Both the position numbers and the translations under genes were made by a program. From Casuarius casuarius (taxonomy: Eukaryota > Chordata > Aves > Casuariiformes > Casuariidae), in assembly GCA_003342895.1 (NCBI GenBank), contig PTFA01000336.1:778727-842726 (forward strand): a stretch of DNA of 64,000 bases, written 5' to 3'. This document shows, in pieces, positions 52,486 to 63,973 of this stretch. Under the pieces are notes generated by a model. The model had not been told where the DNA came from. It did no database searches and saw only the letters and a list, made by a program, of their open reading frames with translations. Position 1 is the first letter of the stretch. Every line of letters starts with the position of its first letter.

Positions 52486-53126
52486 GAAGCTGCCCTTCAT
52501 TTTAATTACTGGTTATGTGAATAACTGACCAGATAATAATCATATATGGCCTGTTCTGTAGTAACTGTTTCAGGTGCATCCTCTCATCCTATAATGTCCT
52601 TGTTGAGGATGAAAGGTAAATAAAGGAATTTGAGGCAGCTAAGCACTCTATGAAAGATTAACTACTTTGCATTTACTAAAGGGTACAAGCACACTCACAG
52701 GCAATTATTGAGGAAAAGTCGGTGCAGTATCTAATTACCACATGGTAATTTCATGTTTAAAGTTCTCAGTTTTCCCATGGGTATATATTTATTTTATTTG
52801 CAAGAACTTTATTCCTCTTCTTTTTCTGAGATTATAGTGTGCACAAATGCACAGCCAGACCCACTCACTGCCATCACAGTTGCTGACTGCATCACTGGAA
52901 TCACCTTNCCCAGCCCACATCACCCACCAAGCATTCTCTCCTTTTGAGACCTATCACTTCTCTAATAAGAGCTTAAACCTATTTTCCTAGCTTACTGCTA
53001 TAAACATTGTTAAACACTCATACAAGAACAGCATGTCCTTTTTTACTCACCTTAAAAACATACCCAACTTGAATGCGCTTCTGAATGCTCTCATGTTCTG
53101 ATAACTGTCCACAAAGAATAGCATAC
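42708..53126 (-). CDS. RMDN3: RMDN3 (PTPIP51), C-terminal part, six exons
   Basis: RMDN3 is an outer-mitochondrial-membrane protein that tethers mitochondria to the ER through VAPB and transfers phospholipids with its TPR domain. On the minus strand, exons 53126-53051, 52191-52114, 49859-49761, 47797-47744, 46519-46439 and 42761-42708 all have AG acceptors and GT donors (the last ends in TAA). They join in frame to 146 residues. Recognisable phrases include [58 protein letters not shown] and ELPVNTKED. These fit RMDN3 better than RMDN1 or RMDN2. The N-terminal membrane segment, FFAT motif and first TPRs (about 320 residues) were not found in the window. The first exon seen starts in phase 2, completing a Trp codon in the human protein. 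Confidence 0.85.
46439..46519 (-). CDS. RMDN3: RMDN3 exon, [18 protein letters not shown]
   Basis: 27 codons in phase 0, acceptor CTTTACAG and donor GTAGCA. It reads [20 protein letters not shown] and ends ELPVNTKE, the last TPR of the family. Confidence 0.9.
47744..47797 (-). CDS. RMDN3: RMDN3 exon, [13 protein letters not shown]
   Basis: 18 codons in phase 0, acceptor TTTGCAG and donor GTAACC. The third codon contains an N (GAN, Glu or Asp). It reads [15 protein letters not shown]. Confidence 0.87.
49430..49475. repeat. Short near-tandem duplication in RMDN3 intron
   Basis: TGTGCATTTAATATTA occurs twice about 23 bases apart, separated by CAGACCA. This is a small local duplication. Confidence 0.85.
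49761..49859 (-). CDS. RMDN3: RMDN3 exon, [10 protein letters not shown] segment
   Basis: 33 codons in phase 0. Acceptor TTTTTTTGCAG and donor GTACCG. It reads [20 protein letters not shown] and ends DALQNFLR. Confidence 0.88.
52114..52191 (-). CDS. RMDN3: RMDN3 exon, TPR helix EHIDKAI...WCYQ
   Basis: 26 codons in phase 0, acceptor CCGTAG and donor GTAAAA. It reads [14 protein letters not shown] and ends LLGRWCYQ, a strongly conserved RMDN family segment. Confidence 0.88.
52416..52481 (+). repeat. (CA)33 microsatellite in RMDN3 intron
   Basis: An uninterrupted AC/CA run of about 65 bases. In the RMDN3 transcript it reads (UG)n and sits about 225 bases upstream of the 3' splice site of the exon at 52191-52114. 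Confidence 0.99.
53051..53126 (-). CDS. RMDN3: RMDN3 exon (earliest found), TPR segment
   Basis: Acceptor TGTGTAG before 53126 and donor GTGAGT after 53051. One base completes a split codon, then 25 codons read [17 protein letters not shown] and on to GYVFK. This is the part that precedes the EHIDKA TPR helix. Confidence 0.85.
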
Positions 53127-56100
53127 CTACACATAAGACACATTTTTAAGAAATCACATACCGTCAACAGTTTCAAAAACACATTTTACGTTCGGTAGGT
53201 ATCTTCCTTCTGAAGATATCGAAGTGCATATAAGTTTCATAACTTACTGGGGAAAATGAGGAATATCATACGTCCTTTACAGGAGAGAGACATACACAGG
53301 AAAAATTCAGTGCACAAAAAGGTATTAGCTCAAAGGAGATCAGCAAGTCAAAAAGCAGTGGTTTGACCTGACATGAAAGTCGAGTGCATTAATCACTAGA
53401 AAGCCTTATTTCTATATAAAACAGGAACAGCACAGCATACTTCTACACTGATTTTTTTTTTTTTTACTCAACAATGAAACTGTGTCAAAACACAGAGCAC
53501 TGAAGAGTAAATTCTACTGTAGTGAGAGCCATAACTACTAAAAGCTCTAATTAACTATAAGGCACACAAGAATCATCCACTCACAATACCAAATCTATAG
53601 CACACTGAATGTCTACTTTGAGGGAAAACATTGGTAAAACCTACCTATATCCTGCAGCCCAAAACTGCCACCAAACTTGGGAAACAAAATAATAATTTTT
53701 TTTTCAGTGCTGCAAGTCAAACCAATTCAGTTTTGTCTAGTAAGAGACCACAAGAGAAGTACAGTACCTAGTAAAAGTAGTTATTTCATGAGCAGTGACC
53801 ATAATGAAGCTCAATTACCTGTGGATTTACACTTATCTCACCTCCCTGCCCCACAGCAATTCCAAGCCCCTCTGACCCTGCAGCGGGGCTGCATTGCTTC
53901 CCAAGAGAAAAATGAAACTGTAGACCTGTGCAAATGCACAGCTGCTAAATGGAATATGCAAAGTGACATTTCGACCACGGAAATTGGTCAGTGGCTCAAA
54001 CAGATGTTGGGTAAAGCTGATGGATGGACAAATGAACAGCAGAAGTATGGAAGCCTCATTGTTTCACAGAATAAAGATAAAAAGGAAAAAGATCCAAGTA
54101 AAATTTCCTTGACATTTCTTTTACAATATGCATAGCTCTAACACTCAGCTGTGTTGATGGATACCCTANCTCATCTTGTCATTTGATATCCCAAAGATTC
54201 CTTGCTGATGGTTAACTTCAACAGATGTTCAGCAAGGCAGTTCATAAAAATTATTCAGAAACTCTTTTTGATGGCATAAAGAAAAAAAAAACAAAAAAAC
54301 ACAACACGCACACAAAGCATTTCACACCTTATTAGCCTTGCCTTTCAAAATGCCTGAACTAACTTTTCAAGGTGTAAGTTACAATACAGAGTGTTTTCTT
54401 TCTCAAACTCTCTGCTGCAATAGCAAACCNGGAGCATAGCAGTGATGTTGCTACTAGGTTAGGAAGGCAGACTCTTGTAGGGATAGCAGCAGAACGAGCA
54501 GAAAGACTGCACATTTTGCATTATCTTTTACCTCTTGCAGCAGTTAATGTACTACACAAAGGTTCCTTTACAAGGTCCAGTTTTGTTTCCTGAATATTGA
54601 CTGTTTTATTGTTACTTTTTTTTTTTTCTGAAAGATGTTAACTTTCTTTTGAAAAAAAACTTTGGTTCAATTCTACAGTTCTTATTTTAACAACAATGGA
54701 AAAATATTAACAGATCAATACCTTAATTTCAATTTGGGGAAAGGGATCTATACAAAAACTCACATCTGCACTGCCATAATCTATTGCTTGCAGATGATCA
54801 AATAATTGTTTTTATGCTCTTCCCAAGTTCATTTCACAACAAACATCAGCCTATGATAAATATACTTAAGCAGAACATGACTGAGATTTATAAATACAAT
54901 ACAAGTATAAAGGGTCTATTTTCTAAGGTCATAAGATAAAATATTCTTATAAAATAAACCATGTAGTCTGTAGNGCTGGCTATTGCATAGTAAATTGTCA
55001 GAATATGGCTCCTATTATCATATTGTTTAGATGCCTGAATATGTGGGCAGGCATTAAATACATTCAGACCAGGTTTAAGGTCCCGCTACAAAATGTAAAT
55101 CCTGGAAACAACATTTCTTTTTAAAATAGAAGCTAAAATTATGAATAGCCTCCCTTTATATTACCCGCCCTCCCCCAGGAAAGTCTCACAACACCCTTCA
55201 AACAAATGATAGATCCAACGGCACACTAAGCTAGCTCAATCTGATCCTTCTATATGACATGCCTATGGCTACAACAGCCATACAAACTGTCAACTGGGGC
55301 AACATTCAGCTGTTAAGATTATTATATCAGATACTTTATATATAATTTTTAACAGCCCTGTGAAATGTTAAGTAGTAAATAGTGGTCATATGCTATTTTC
55401 ATGACATAAACTAAACTTTTAAAAAAAAAAAAAAAACAGTATGAGATTCCTGAACGGTTTTTTCACTGTAGTCCCAGGGTAAAAGACAGTAACTCAAACC
55501 AGATCTGCTTGGTCTCAGCCCTTTGCATGAACCTCCTTTTTCAGCGGGTGCCCCGCGGCCCAGAGCCGCTGGCCTGTCAGTCGTTCTTGCAGGCAAGACC
55601 CTGCAGTTCTGAGCTTTCTGGCTGCTGAGGTCTTCAGATCCTGAATTCTCTCTCTCCCTCTGTTTGCCATGCCAACATGGTGTCTGCTTTTATCTCTTCT
55701 ACTTGTTTAACTTGGCGACCTCTTCAATATTTGAGCTATTTATTCCCATTCGTTTGGCGAAATGCCTTGGGATGAATTTCATGGGAGGCANTATTGAGTT
55801 GCAGGAAGATTAACTAATAATAGGATGGATTAGAAATAATGAGGTAGGAAAGGGGACTTTCTTCTTCTGTAAACATTAAGTAACCTCTGAAACACTGCTC
55901 AGATAGATGTCTAAGAAAATTACCGAAACCTTGTATTATGCTATTTGCTGGATTAATTATTAACCAGAAGTATTCATTAAGCTGCTGACCTCGATCAAAC
56001 CACAAGTTCCCATTGGGATCTCAGCTCAATAAGGATTTCCATATTTATCAGAAAATGAACTCTGCAGAACAAGAGCACGGATACTACCAGATGAGAGACT

Positions 56101-59100
56101 ATCTGTTCTTCCTGCTTAAATCCCAGAGCTCAGTACACGCAGCTTTGAAGAAACTTCATTTTCAAGGCTGCACTCTGGCTGACGCCCCTTTGGGCAGGAC
56201 ATTTGGCCTCCGAACACAAAATATACAGCTCTTCTCAGTCCAGCATCTCCAACTTCATGATTAGGGTGGCTTGCCAACCCAAATACACTTCTTATTTCTT
56301 TCNGTGAGTGAGTCTTTGAAACAGTAAGTCTGCTGATGTTCCTTTCCGCATAGGACAAATGTTAAATTAGAAGGAAATGACTGGNAGAATGGGAGCAAGA
56401 GAAGGGGAAAGAAACGGTTAGAATCAGCTATTTTCCAGCATATTGATAAAGTGAAAGAGTGTCTTATATTGCCAAAGACAAATCANATATGAATGTCACA
56501 CCACGGACAATAGCATAAAGACATGAAAACCCTTGCATTTTATTGGAATGTAAGTTTGCTTCACACATATTCAGTCGACTAATTTTATTTTTTTAATGTC
56601 ACACAAAATAATGAGATAGATCATATTTGCAGTCAATCTGCATGATCTGTAAACTGAAAATANCAATGTCAGCCTGTAAAATTGCTGAATGCTATTCAAG
56701 CGGCATTGGTTGTGAGAGTGANATAGATCAAGAGAGAGGTTTTATCATACACGAAGAGAAAAAAATCCTAGTCATAACTCAATTTTCAGTTACCAGAGTC
56801 AGATGAAAGCCAGAAAGGGAAAACAACTTTCCAATCAAGTAAATAATTCTGAGAAGCAATACCTTGAGAGACATAACAGAAGTGTCGATGACTTGACATG
56901 AAATTAATGAGCAGCTGGTCATAAAGAGCTTGAAAAAAAAGTGGCCAGGCCTTAACTTTTCTATGCTCGGAAGAAGGGGAGACAAGATCCGAGGAAAAAA
57001 TTAATCTGAATACTTGCCACGTAGGAAAGCCATAGTACTCTTCAGGGCTCGTCTGTACAGAGAACTCAGTGAGGACATCGGGGTGCAAATTCACAAAGCA
57101 CCAGCTACTCTACATTAATTCCCCATTTGGATATACTTTAACAGCAGTGCACTCCAACCGGCAGTGAAGAAGTTGCACAACAAAAAGATATNCCTCATTA
57201 AAAGCCAAAACCATCCATGTGGGATAGCTTCTGTATTCCAGTTTTACAGNCTAGTATTCTGCACTGACTTCCTGGCACAGATGAGCCACAAGTCAAGGTT
57301 TGGCTTTGCCACACTAGTGTAAGAAGCCTGTGGGCTGCAGGCCAGTTGAATAGTAAATGTTGGTTTACTTTGAATAACACCATCTTTCTTTGCTGTATTG
57401 ACTACCGGTCATACCACATAAGGGTAAGACCTCATCAAGAGCCTTGCTGGTATGATATTGGAAACAAAAAGCCCAGTTTCAGGCCTGAAAGAGCCAACAT
57501 TTATGCCCATTTAGTGAATCTACATGTATGGCCTAGTTTAAAAGGGGACTTGGAAGATGATGGCATAAATGCTAGAAATTTAATCAGTACAAATCACATT
57601 CTGGAATAAAACACCATTGTAATTCACTATTATTGTCTCAATTTTCCATGGAGATTAGAATTTCTGCTTGTATTTTCACACTAATAGATTGCATCAAAAA
57701 CTGAATTGATAAACAATGGCTTCATCCTTGCTCTCACTTACAAAAATACCTAAATCTGCTCTTAAACTGTAAAAAAATCAAGTTTGTGTATAGGGATATT
57801 TCTCAAGATTCTTCCCACCACTCTTTAAAAAACACTTCGTTTACTAAATTCTGAAAATTGGCTACTGTCCAAAGTCACAAACTTATTTCCATAGGAAGCA
57901 CGTATTTAAATGTTGCAGTCTGCCTTAAGGCATATTTGCAGAACACTTCATAAATACTTTAAGCTNTGTGATTATGTGCAGATTCACTTGATACCATCTC
58001 TGCAACTTAANACAACAAAAGCTTGTAACTACTTTTTTCAGACAATGCACTAGCTAAATGAAATACATCTAGCTGGATCATTTCTAAATTCATGATGGCA
58101 GGTCTGTTTCTGATACCTTTGAAACACTTTAGTAGCGATTTTAATTTCTTTAACAAGCTCTCAGAATACCCTTTCAGTTTCATTTATTTTTTAAGTGACT
58201 AGCATATATTTACTCTGAACCTCTAAAATACAGCATTTACAGAAGCTTTGAATAATTTGCAGGCACTTCATTCCCATGGCTCTTCCTTGATTCAAGCTTC
58301 CTCATTGTTATTTAGTTTCTTCTGAAGTTAGCATTACTTACTGAAATTTTTTCCATGCTCCGACACAGATGTTGTTCAATCTCAGCACATTATTATAACA
58401 ATTATAAAGNGATTCTGCTGTCATAACACCTTGGATCACACCCTATTCATTACTCAATACCAAATCAGACTTGTTTCTCTTATAATGCTCCAGGACATCA
58501 TCATCATCATATTGTATCATTTATGATGCTTTAAAAAAAAATACTAATTTCTGCATTGCATTCCAACATGCCACATATTGAGCCTTGGGGGAGAGCAGGA
58601 AGAGAAACAGTCTCTCAACATTACTGTGGATTCTGCTTTCCTGAGCTCTGTAGTTTTCTTTAGCATGCGTGTTACTATCCTAGCCAACTAATATTATGTG
58701 TATTCTGTTTCAGCATGGAATTTAAATTCACAGGGATTCTCTGTTAATCTGTTGATATGGCTAACTTATTTACCTTATTTAGTCTCAGCTTTCTTTACCA
58801 CACAACACTCCTCCACTGCAGCAACAATTCTGCCATATCAATAGAACTTGTATTCTGGTATTAAAATGAACACAGCAAAGATGTGGGTTTTACTGCCTAA
58901 ATGAGATTATTTCTTAGGATGGTTCCGCACTACTTACTACCTCAACTTTTTTAGTTCTGTCCTTTTTCTTTTTTTCTTTCTAAGACTAAAAAAGTTGCAT
59001 CTTCCTCCCTAGGAAACACACATTCCCGAGTTCTGTGCTTTTCCACGTCTCTCAGCTCCTCCCCATTTCAGTATAAAGGCTCCTCCATAATCTTTTAAAA

Positions 59101-59960
59101 CTTCCAGTGTTGAACGTTTAACTCCATGTTGGCTACAGTCCATCATTCTTATAAACTCCATTTATTCCAAAAATTTCCCCAATCTGTAATAGACTTGAGC
59201 CCTTCTCTCCTACGCCCTCTTCTCCAACACCATTAAGGCTGCCTCTCTGTCTGCTCCTGCACAAAGCCAGGAATATCGCGGAGAACGCTGGCATGACCGT
59301 CTTAACCCTCAACCCCATCTCCAGGAGCTTCCTACCCACTGCTGCTCCCTGCGTTACTGCTACACATCCGCAGTACAACCACTGGCCCTGCCCAAGTACT
59401 CCAAAAGCTGCAGTACAAGCCATATGTTTGATTATGGCGTAGGCCATAACAGCCACAGATGTATCACACAATGCCAATCCCACAGATTTTTCCTGCACAG
59501 TCTGCTCTTGGGGGAAAAAAAAAAAGATCCATCCAGCTACTATGAAGCGGTTCAAGTCTGAAGCATTTTTCTTCTTAAGAAATTCCTTTCCTTGGTTATA
59601 CTACTTGTTACCCACATCCACGTTTGCCATCCCACCCACTCCACCCCCACCTGAGTCTTGGCAAGTTTTCAACCTTCATAACAGATAGTTGCTCTTAGTT
59701 CCATGGCTGAAAATTCTCCTGGATATTTACTATACTACCATATCACCATCAAGTAGAAATTTTCCCCCAAGTTTTCAACTGAATGTATTAGTCTTCCCTT
59801 AATATTCTAAAACAATCAAATAACAGTACTGTAAACTGTTATAGTTTTGGCATTTCATGTCAGATGGTTATAGGTCTCCTTGAACTGGTCAGTGATATAT
59901 ATATTTTTTAATCTAACTCAACGGAACAGGACCTTTGAGACTTAACTAGAATACACAGTT
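53127..59960. other. Non-coding DNA upstream of the RMDN3 exons; no exon found
   Basis: I searched the minus strand for the RMDN3 segment that should precede the 53126 exon (Cys-His-x-Trp ending on a phase-2 donor) and found none. Two local GC patches stand out, at about 55530-55620 and 59190-59410. A run of A's (55422-55436) and several T runs are present. Confidence 0.5.
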
Positions 59961-59976
59961 ATTTGGAAATGCAAAT

Positions 59977-59982
59977 TTTATT
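59977..59982 (-). terminator. Candidate poly(A) signal of the unidentified upstream gene
   Basis: AATAAA on the minus strand, about 340 bases after the stop codon at 60320-60322. It is the first canonical signal after that stop. Confidence 0.45.
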
Positions 59983-60178
59983 TCTTTACGATCATTCCTC
60001 TCCTCACCCCTGACATTTCCCAGGCAGATTAGTTTGGGAACACTGTGGAGGCAAGACTTCTAGCCTTAGAGAAGGAAAGTAAAGGGAATACACTTTGCAC
60101 ATCTCAGGTCTGAGCCATAAATATTCCCTCAAAAAACAAAACCCAAAGAAACCAAAAACCACACACACAAAAAAAACC

Positions 60179-60194
60179 CCAACCCCCCCCCCCC
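60179..60194 (+). repeat. C-homopolymer (12 C) in an A/C-rich tract
   Basis: Twelve C's at 60183-60194 follow a long A/C-rich tract (60128-60182). It may be the decayed tail of an old insertion or slippage; no element is recognised. Confidence 0.8.
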
Positions 60195-60319
60195 AACGCT
60201 CCCTCCCCTCAGCAAACCAAACTCCCAAACTACCCAGCAACATCAATAGGATCAGAGATCACAAAATTCAGAAGGGAAGCCCAAGGTCTATATGAGAACT
60301 CATCGTACTCACAACACTG

Positions 60320-60494
60320 TCAGTCAAGACTAATCATATAAAACTGAAAATCATCATCTAGTACGGAACTATATAATACCGGTAGTGAAAGACTATCCGA
60401 CAAATCCCCCTTGAAATCCAACGGACCCTTAAATAAAAGGGCTTTCAGTTGCTCATGCTTGTCCTGAAGCCAGCCATTACAAAGCACAGAAACC
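60320..60494 (-). CDS. Last coding exon of an unidentified gene
   Basis: On the minus strand the acceptor CATTTTTGCAG is followed by one base and then 57 codons ending in TGA. The peptide contains LCNGWLQDKHEQLKALLF and FKGDLSDSLSLPVLY, and ends FYMISLD. Its composition is protein-like (balanced charged and hydrophobic residues, no low complexity). The one-base phase fits the two bases left at the end of the exon at 62482-62615. I do not recognise the family. It lies upstream of RMDN3 on the same strand, so it is either a separate neighbour or nested within an RMDN3 intron. Confidence 0.6.
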
Positions 60495-62481
60495 CTGCAA
60501 AAATGTTCTGTTATTCAGTATGACCAACTGTATATCCTAAAACGCTTGAGACAGCACTTCCAGTTCTTGGGACTGGTTAAACAAAAAATTTAAATAGCTA
60601 GTAATTAGTGGTGATGTTTGCAGTTGGCTCCAATTAAGAGAATATTCTTTCTTTCNTTCTCTAGCTGCTGCACTGGCCAGNTAAAACAGGACTTAGAATA
60701 GGAACAGTGTCAACTTCGTGGAAGTTCACATGCTCCTCTAGGCACAGTGCAGATTGCTAAAGGCAGGAAAACGAATCAGTCAAGTGAGGGGTAAGAAATG
60801 GAATACAAAAAACCTATCCCCTTGGGTCGATGGGTCCTCCCTCTTGCAGACTATACATTTNAGAGATGGTATCTATTAGCTCTCACTGCTTCCTGCTGCC
60901 AGAATAGACTGTACAGCTGTATCACAAGATGAAAGCTCAGAGAATGACAGCTCAAATCCCACAGCAAGGATGCTGCTTTGAAGTAAAGGATTATACTCAG
61001 CCTAGAACTGGGAAGATGTCAATGAATTTCAGATTTATTGCCCATTTACAAAAATTGCAACCAGAAACAACATAGTTGAAGTCTATTCCTTATATTGGAC
61101 TTCTTACTGAACACTGACATCCAGAGCTTTCCTGTTCACTTCTCCAGAAAAGGAGGCATAAGAGGTTACCAAGGGTTATCAAGAATCTTCTGGCACAGAA
61201 CATCTCATAAAGTTAAAACAAACTGTGAAAAAACTTCATATAAAATGGAAAAAGTTAAAATAACATTGTGGCAATTCTGTAACTCTTACTTTAAACAAAA
61301 TACCTGTGTTTCTTCTATTCTAACCAAAAGGTACTCACATTTTTCTTTACAAGTAAATTCCGGGTGTCTGGCAGTAGTTGCACAGTATAAGACCTTCAGG
61401 CTGACAGTCATCAACGCAGTTTGATCTCGTCATACAACTTTCCTCAAACTACTCTAGCAACCTACCTCAACCCTAACTGAAGAAACCCAGAGGGTTATTC
61501 CAGGTAAGGTATGCATGCAGGGGNATAGGCATTTGGAGAGGTGGAAACAATCAGAAACACGGCAGAAGTTTTGGCTCATAGCTAAATTCCTTAAGGGCCT
61601 GGGCAATCTACCAGTGCTTATCTTATCTGAAATGTTTTTTCTGGAACCAACTTCATAACTGGCAGTCATGTACTTTATCCCCAGTGGTAGGAATTTCACT
61701 AATGGCAATTAAGCTTGTTCTAATCCTTGAGATAAGAGAAAAAAAAAAGAAAAAAACCCCAACCTTCTGCTCATCCACCAAAATGGATTAGTGTTTTTAC
61801 CAAGGCATCAGCAGAGAAGCAAGAAAAAGCATCACTGAAGCAACAGAGCTGCACTTGGGTAGTTAGGTCAGAGATGAAAACACAGTAATAGGAGCAGCTG
61901 TCTGTAGGCCCAAGCAAATTCCATGCTTTAACAACAATCTAGTTCAAAGGATAAAACATATATATATAAAACATGCGAATGAAAGGAACATGGCTTTTGT
62001 TCCCTGGCCACCATCCTCCAAACACAGCGTTAACACAAGACGATGCGAGGTTTCCTTTAGTCTTGACCTGTAGTTCTTTCAGTCTACTCAGGCAATGTAG
62101 CTACAGCAGATCAAAACAATTTAAAGAAATTATGATGACAATTCTTATTCTCTCCAGTTAAATGCTGCAAGATTAATTTAGGATGATGGGTGTCAGAAGA
62201 CGACAGATTTTGAGCAAGACACTCCATATCTTACTTTGGTTTGAGCAAGATGCCTAACAGCCTTATTGGATGCTGTCTAGTTCTTGCTTTAGAAAATAGC
62301 ACTCCCATTTTGCCTTCTCCATGCCACTCAATGCATAGATACATTATGTTCCTCTCAGTTATCTTTCTTCCAGTCTGACAAGTCTTAATTTATTCAGTAA
62401 TTCCATTTACAAGAACTGTTCTATACTTTTGATCTTCCTTGTCGCACATACCTCCGAATATGTTGCAGTTCTACTTTTTAC

Positions 62482-62615
62482 AGGTGAGGATAGATCTGCA
62501 TAAAGTTTTCAAGACAGAAGTACTCCATATTCTCCTTACACAGGAGTGTAACTCTCCTCCGATTTCGAATGAAAAACTGTGTGTCACATTCTACCCCAAG
62601 CTTTAGGTGCAAAGA
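62482..62615 (-). CDS. Penultimate coding exon of the same unidentified gene
   Basis: On the minus strand the frame opens directly after TTTAG and runs 44 codons plus two bases to the donor GTAAAA. It includes CDTQFFIRNRRRVTLLC and MEYFCLENFMQIYPH. If the donor were ignored the frame would end at once in TAA, which supports splicing. Joined to 60494-60320 the two exons give about 102 residues without a stop, with phases matching exactly. The acceptor is weaker; an alternative AG eighteen bases further in keeps the same frame. The function is unknown. Confidence 0.55.
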
Positions 62616-63665
62616 CTAAACAGCCCACCGACGCTTATCTAAATAAGTTTTAAACCACTCAAACATGATGCTGAGACTATTTAAACATGTACTTTAGTTG
62701 TTGGCCATCAGCTTTTGTGAGCAACTAATCTGACAGCTGTTCCGTGCATGTTAATTCCTCTTACTGAGTTTTAAAACTGCATCACGTTAAATAAGTTAAC
62801 TAACATATTACTTAAAAAAGACATATNCACATACACTTTCCCTCAGCCACAAGCCTCTTTGTACAGGGTTTTCTTTTACTAGTAAGCTAATTTCACTTGG
62901 ATGTGTGATTTTTTTTTTCCCCTCAAGACACAATAATTAAACTGTGCATCTCCATACTATGGACTGGTATATTTATTTTAAATATATAAGAGGCATTGCC
63001 ACACCTAAGTATATATATGTATAACCAAAGTGTATGTACACACAAACATATAACTAAACATTTACTTTAACATAAACTGCACTCACACTAGAGGGCACAG
63101 CAGGCTATTCTATCATACAATTAAAGCAGAACAATTTTCGTGACTTAAGTCCTACAGCAGCATTTTGTTAATTGGAAAAGCACGTATGTAGGTATGTACA
63201 TATGCGTGTGCATTGAAGAAGTGAAAAAGAAATCTCATTTCTCAAATTCCCATAGACCTCTTCTGGGTGTTATTTACACAACTGCAGGAGACCTCATGGT
63301 AGTTTGATTCCTTAGTAGCACTGTCATATCACAATGATCGTAGTTAGAGCAATACGAACTTTANGCCATTGCCAAACCATAAAATTCCCAAATGCCCAGA
63401 CATTTGTATGAAGGTCTTCAGTATTTTATAGGAAAACAACTTTGATCTTTTAATCTTTTAATCTTTTTTTCTTATTGCACATTCAAGGCAGATGTTTCAT
63501 GTNTGCTAAATAAAAAGCTTTTTAGCTTTGTTCCAACGAACCACCAAGAATGCTCAACAACTAAAGCAGTTCAAGATGCCTTGAAAGTGACTCTTGTCCC
63601 TGTGCACAAGTGGCAAAAGCCTGCTGTATAAGCAAAGCCTCATCCTTTCCAAAGGCTACCATCTG

Positions 63666-63682
63666 CCCCCCCCCCAAAAAAA
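63666..63682 (+). repeat. C10A8 homopolymer junction
   Basis: Ten C's followed by eight A's, a slippage-prone tract with no recognised element around it. Confidence 0.85.
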
Positions 63683-63854
63683 AGTACTAAAATATCTACA
63701 AAAAGATCTGCTAAGATTAAAACAACAACCCAACCTATACAAACGATTCTTATACCACATTAAAGGCTTAAGGCAGGATATCACTTAAAATAACTATCAG
63801 CTTGGAAGACAAAAGTGCAGTGTTAAGAATCTCAGGATGAATTCAGATAATCAC

Positions 63855-63973
63855 TCAAAACGGCTTCCATTCGCAGATATCAAATCTTCTTGAAAGCTTG
63901 TGGTAGCCTTTAATTTCATGCTTCACATCAGTCNCTATCAGAGAATCGTTCATAGTTAATCCAGTTTCAATGT
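63855..63973 (-). CDS. Possible further exon of the unidentified gene (tentative)
   Basis: A minus-strand frame after GCTAAG reads 38 residues including KHEIKGYHKLSRRFDICEW and ends in TGA. A GT at 63861-63860 could serve as a donor, but it is a poor one and its phase does not fit the next exon. The acceptor has a weak pyrimidine tract. The peptide looks protein-like, so it may be an internal exon with another donor, an alternative end, or chance. Confidence 0.3.

Noticed and set aside
53640..53680. Donor-like AG|GTAGGT and a phase-2 candidate ending in Trp
   Set aside because: The encoded peptide does not resemble the RMDN3 segment expected before the 53126 exon, and no acceptor pairs with it.
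53677..54135. 152-codon plus-strand frame in the region upstream of RMDN3 exons
   Set aside because: It contains no familiar motif; it opens in a poly-T tract and shows no matching splice partners.
55530..55620. GC patch as a possible RMDN3 first exon
   Set aside because: Neither strand encodes the expected hydrophobic N-terminal segment or any recognisable RMDN3 sequence.
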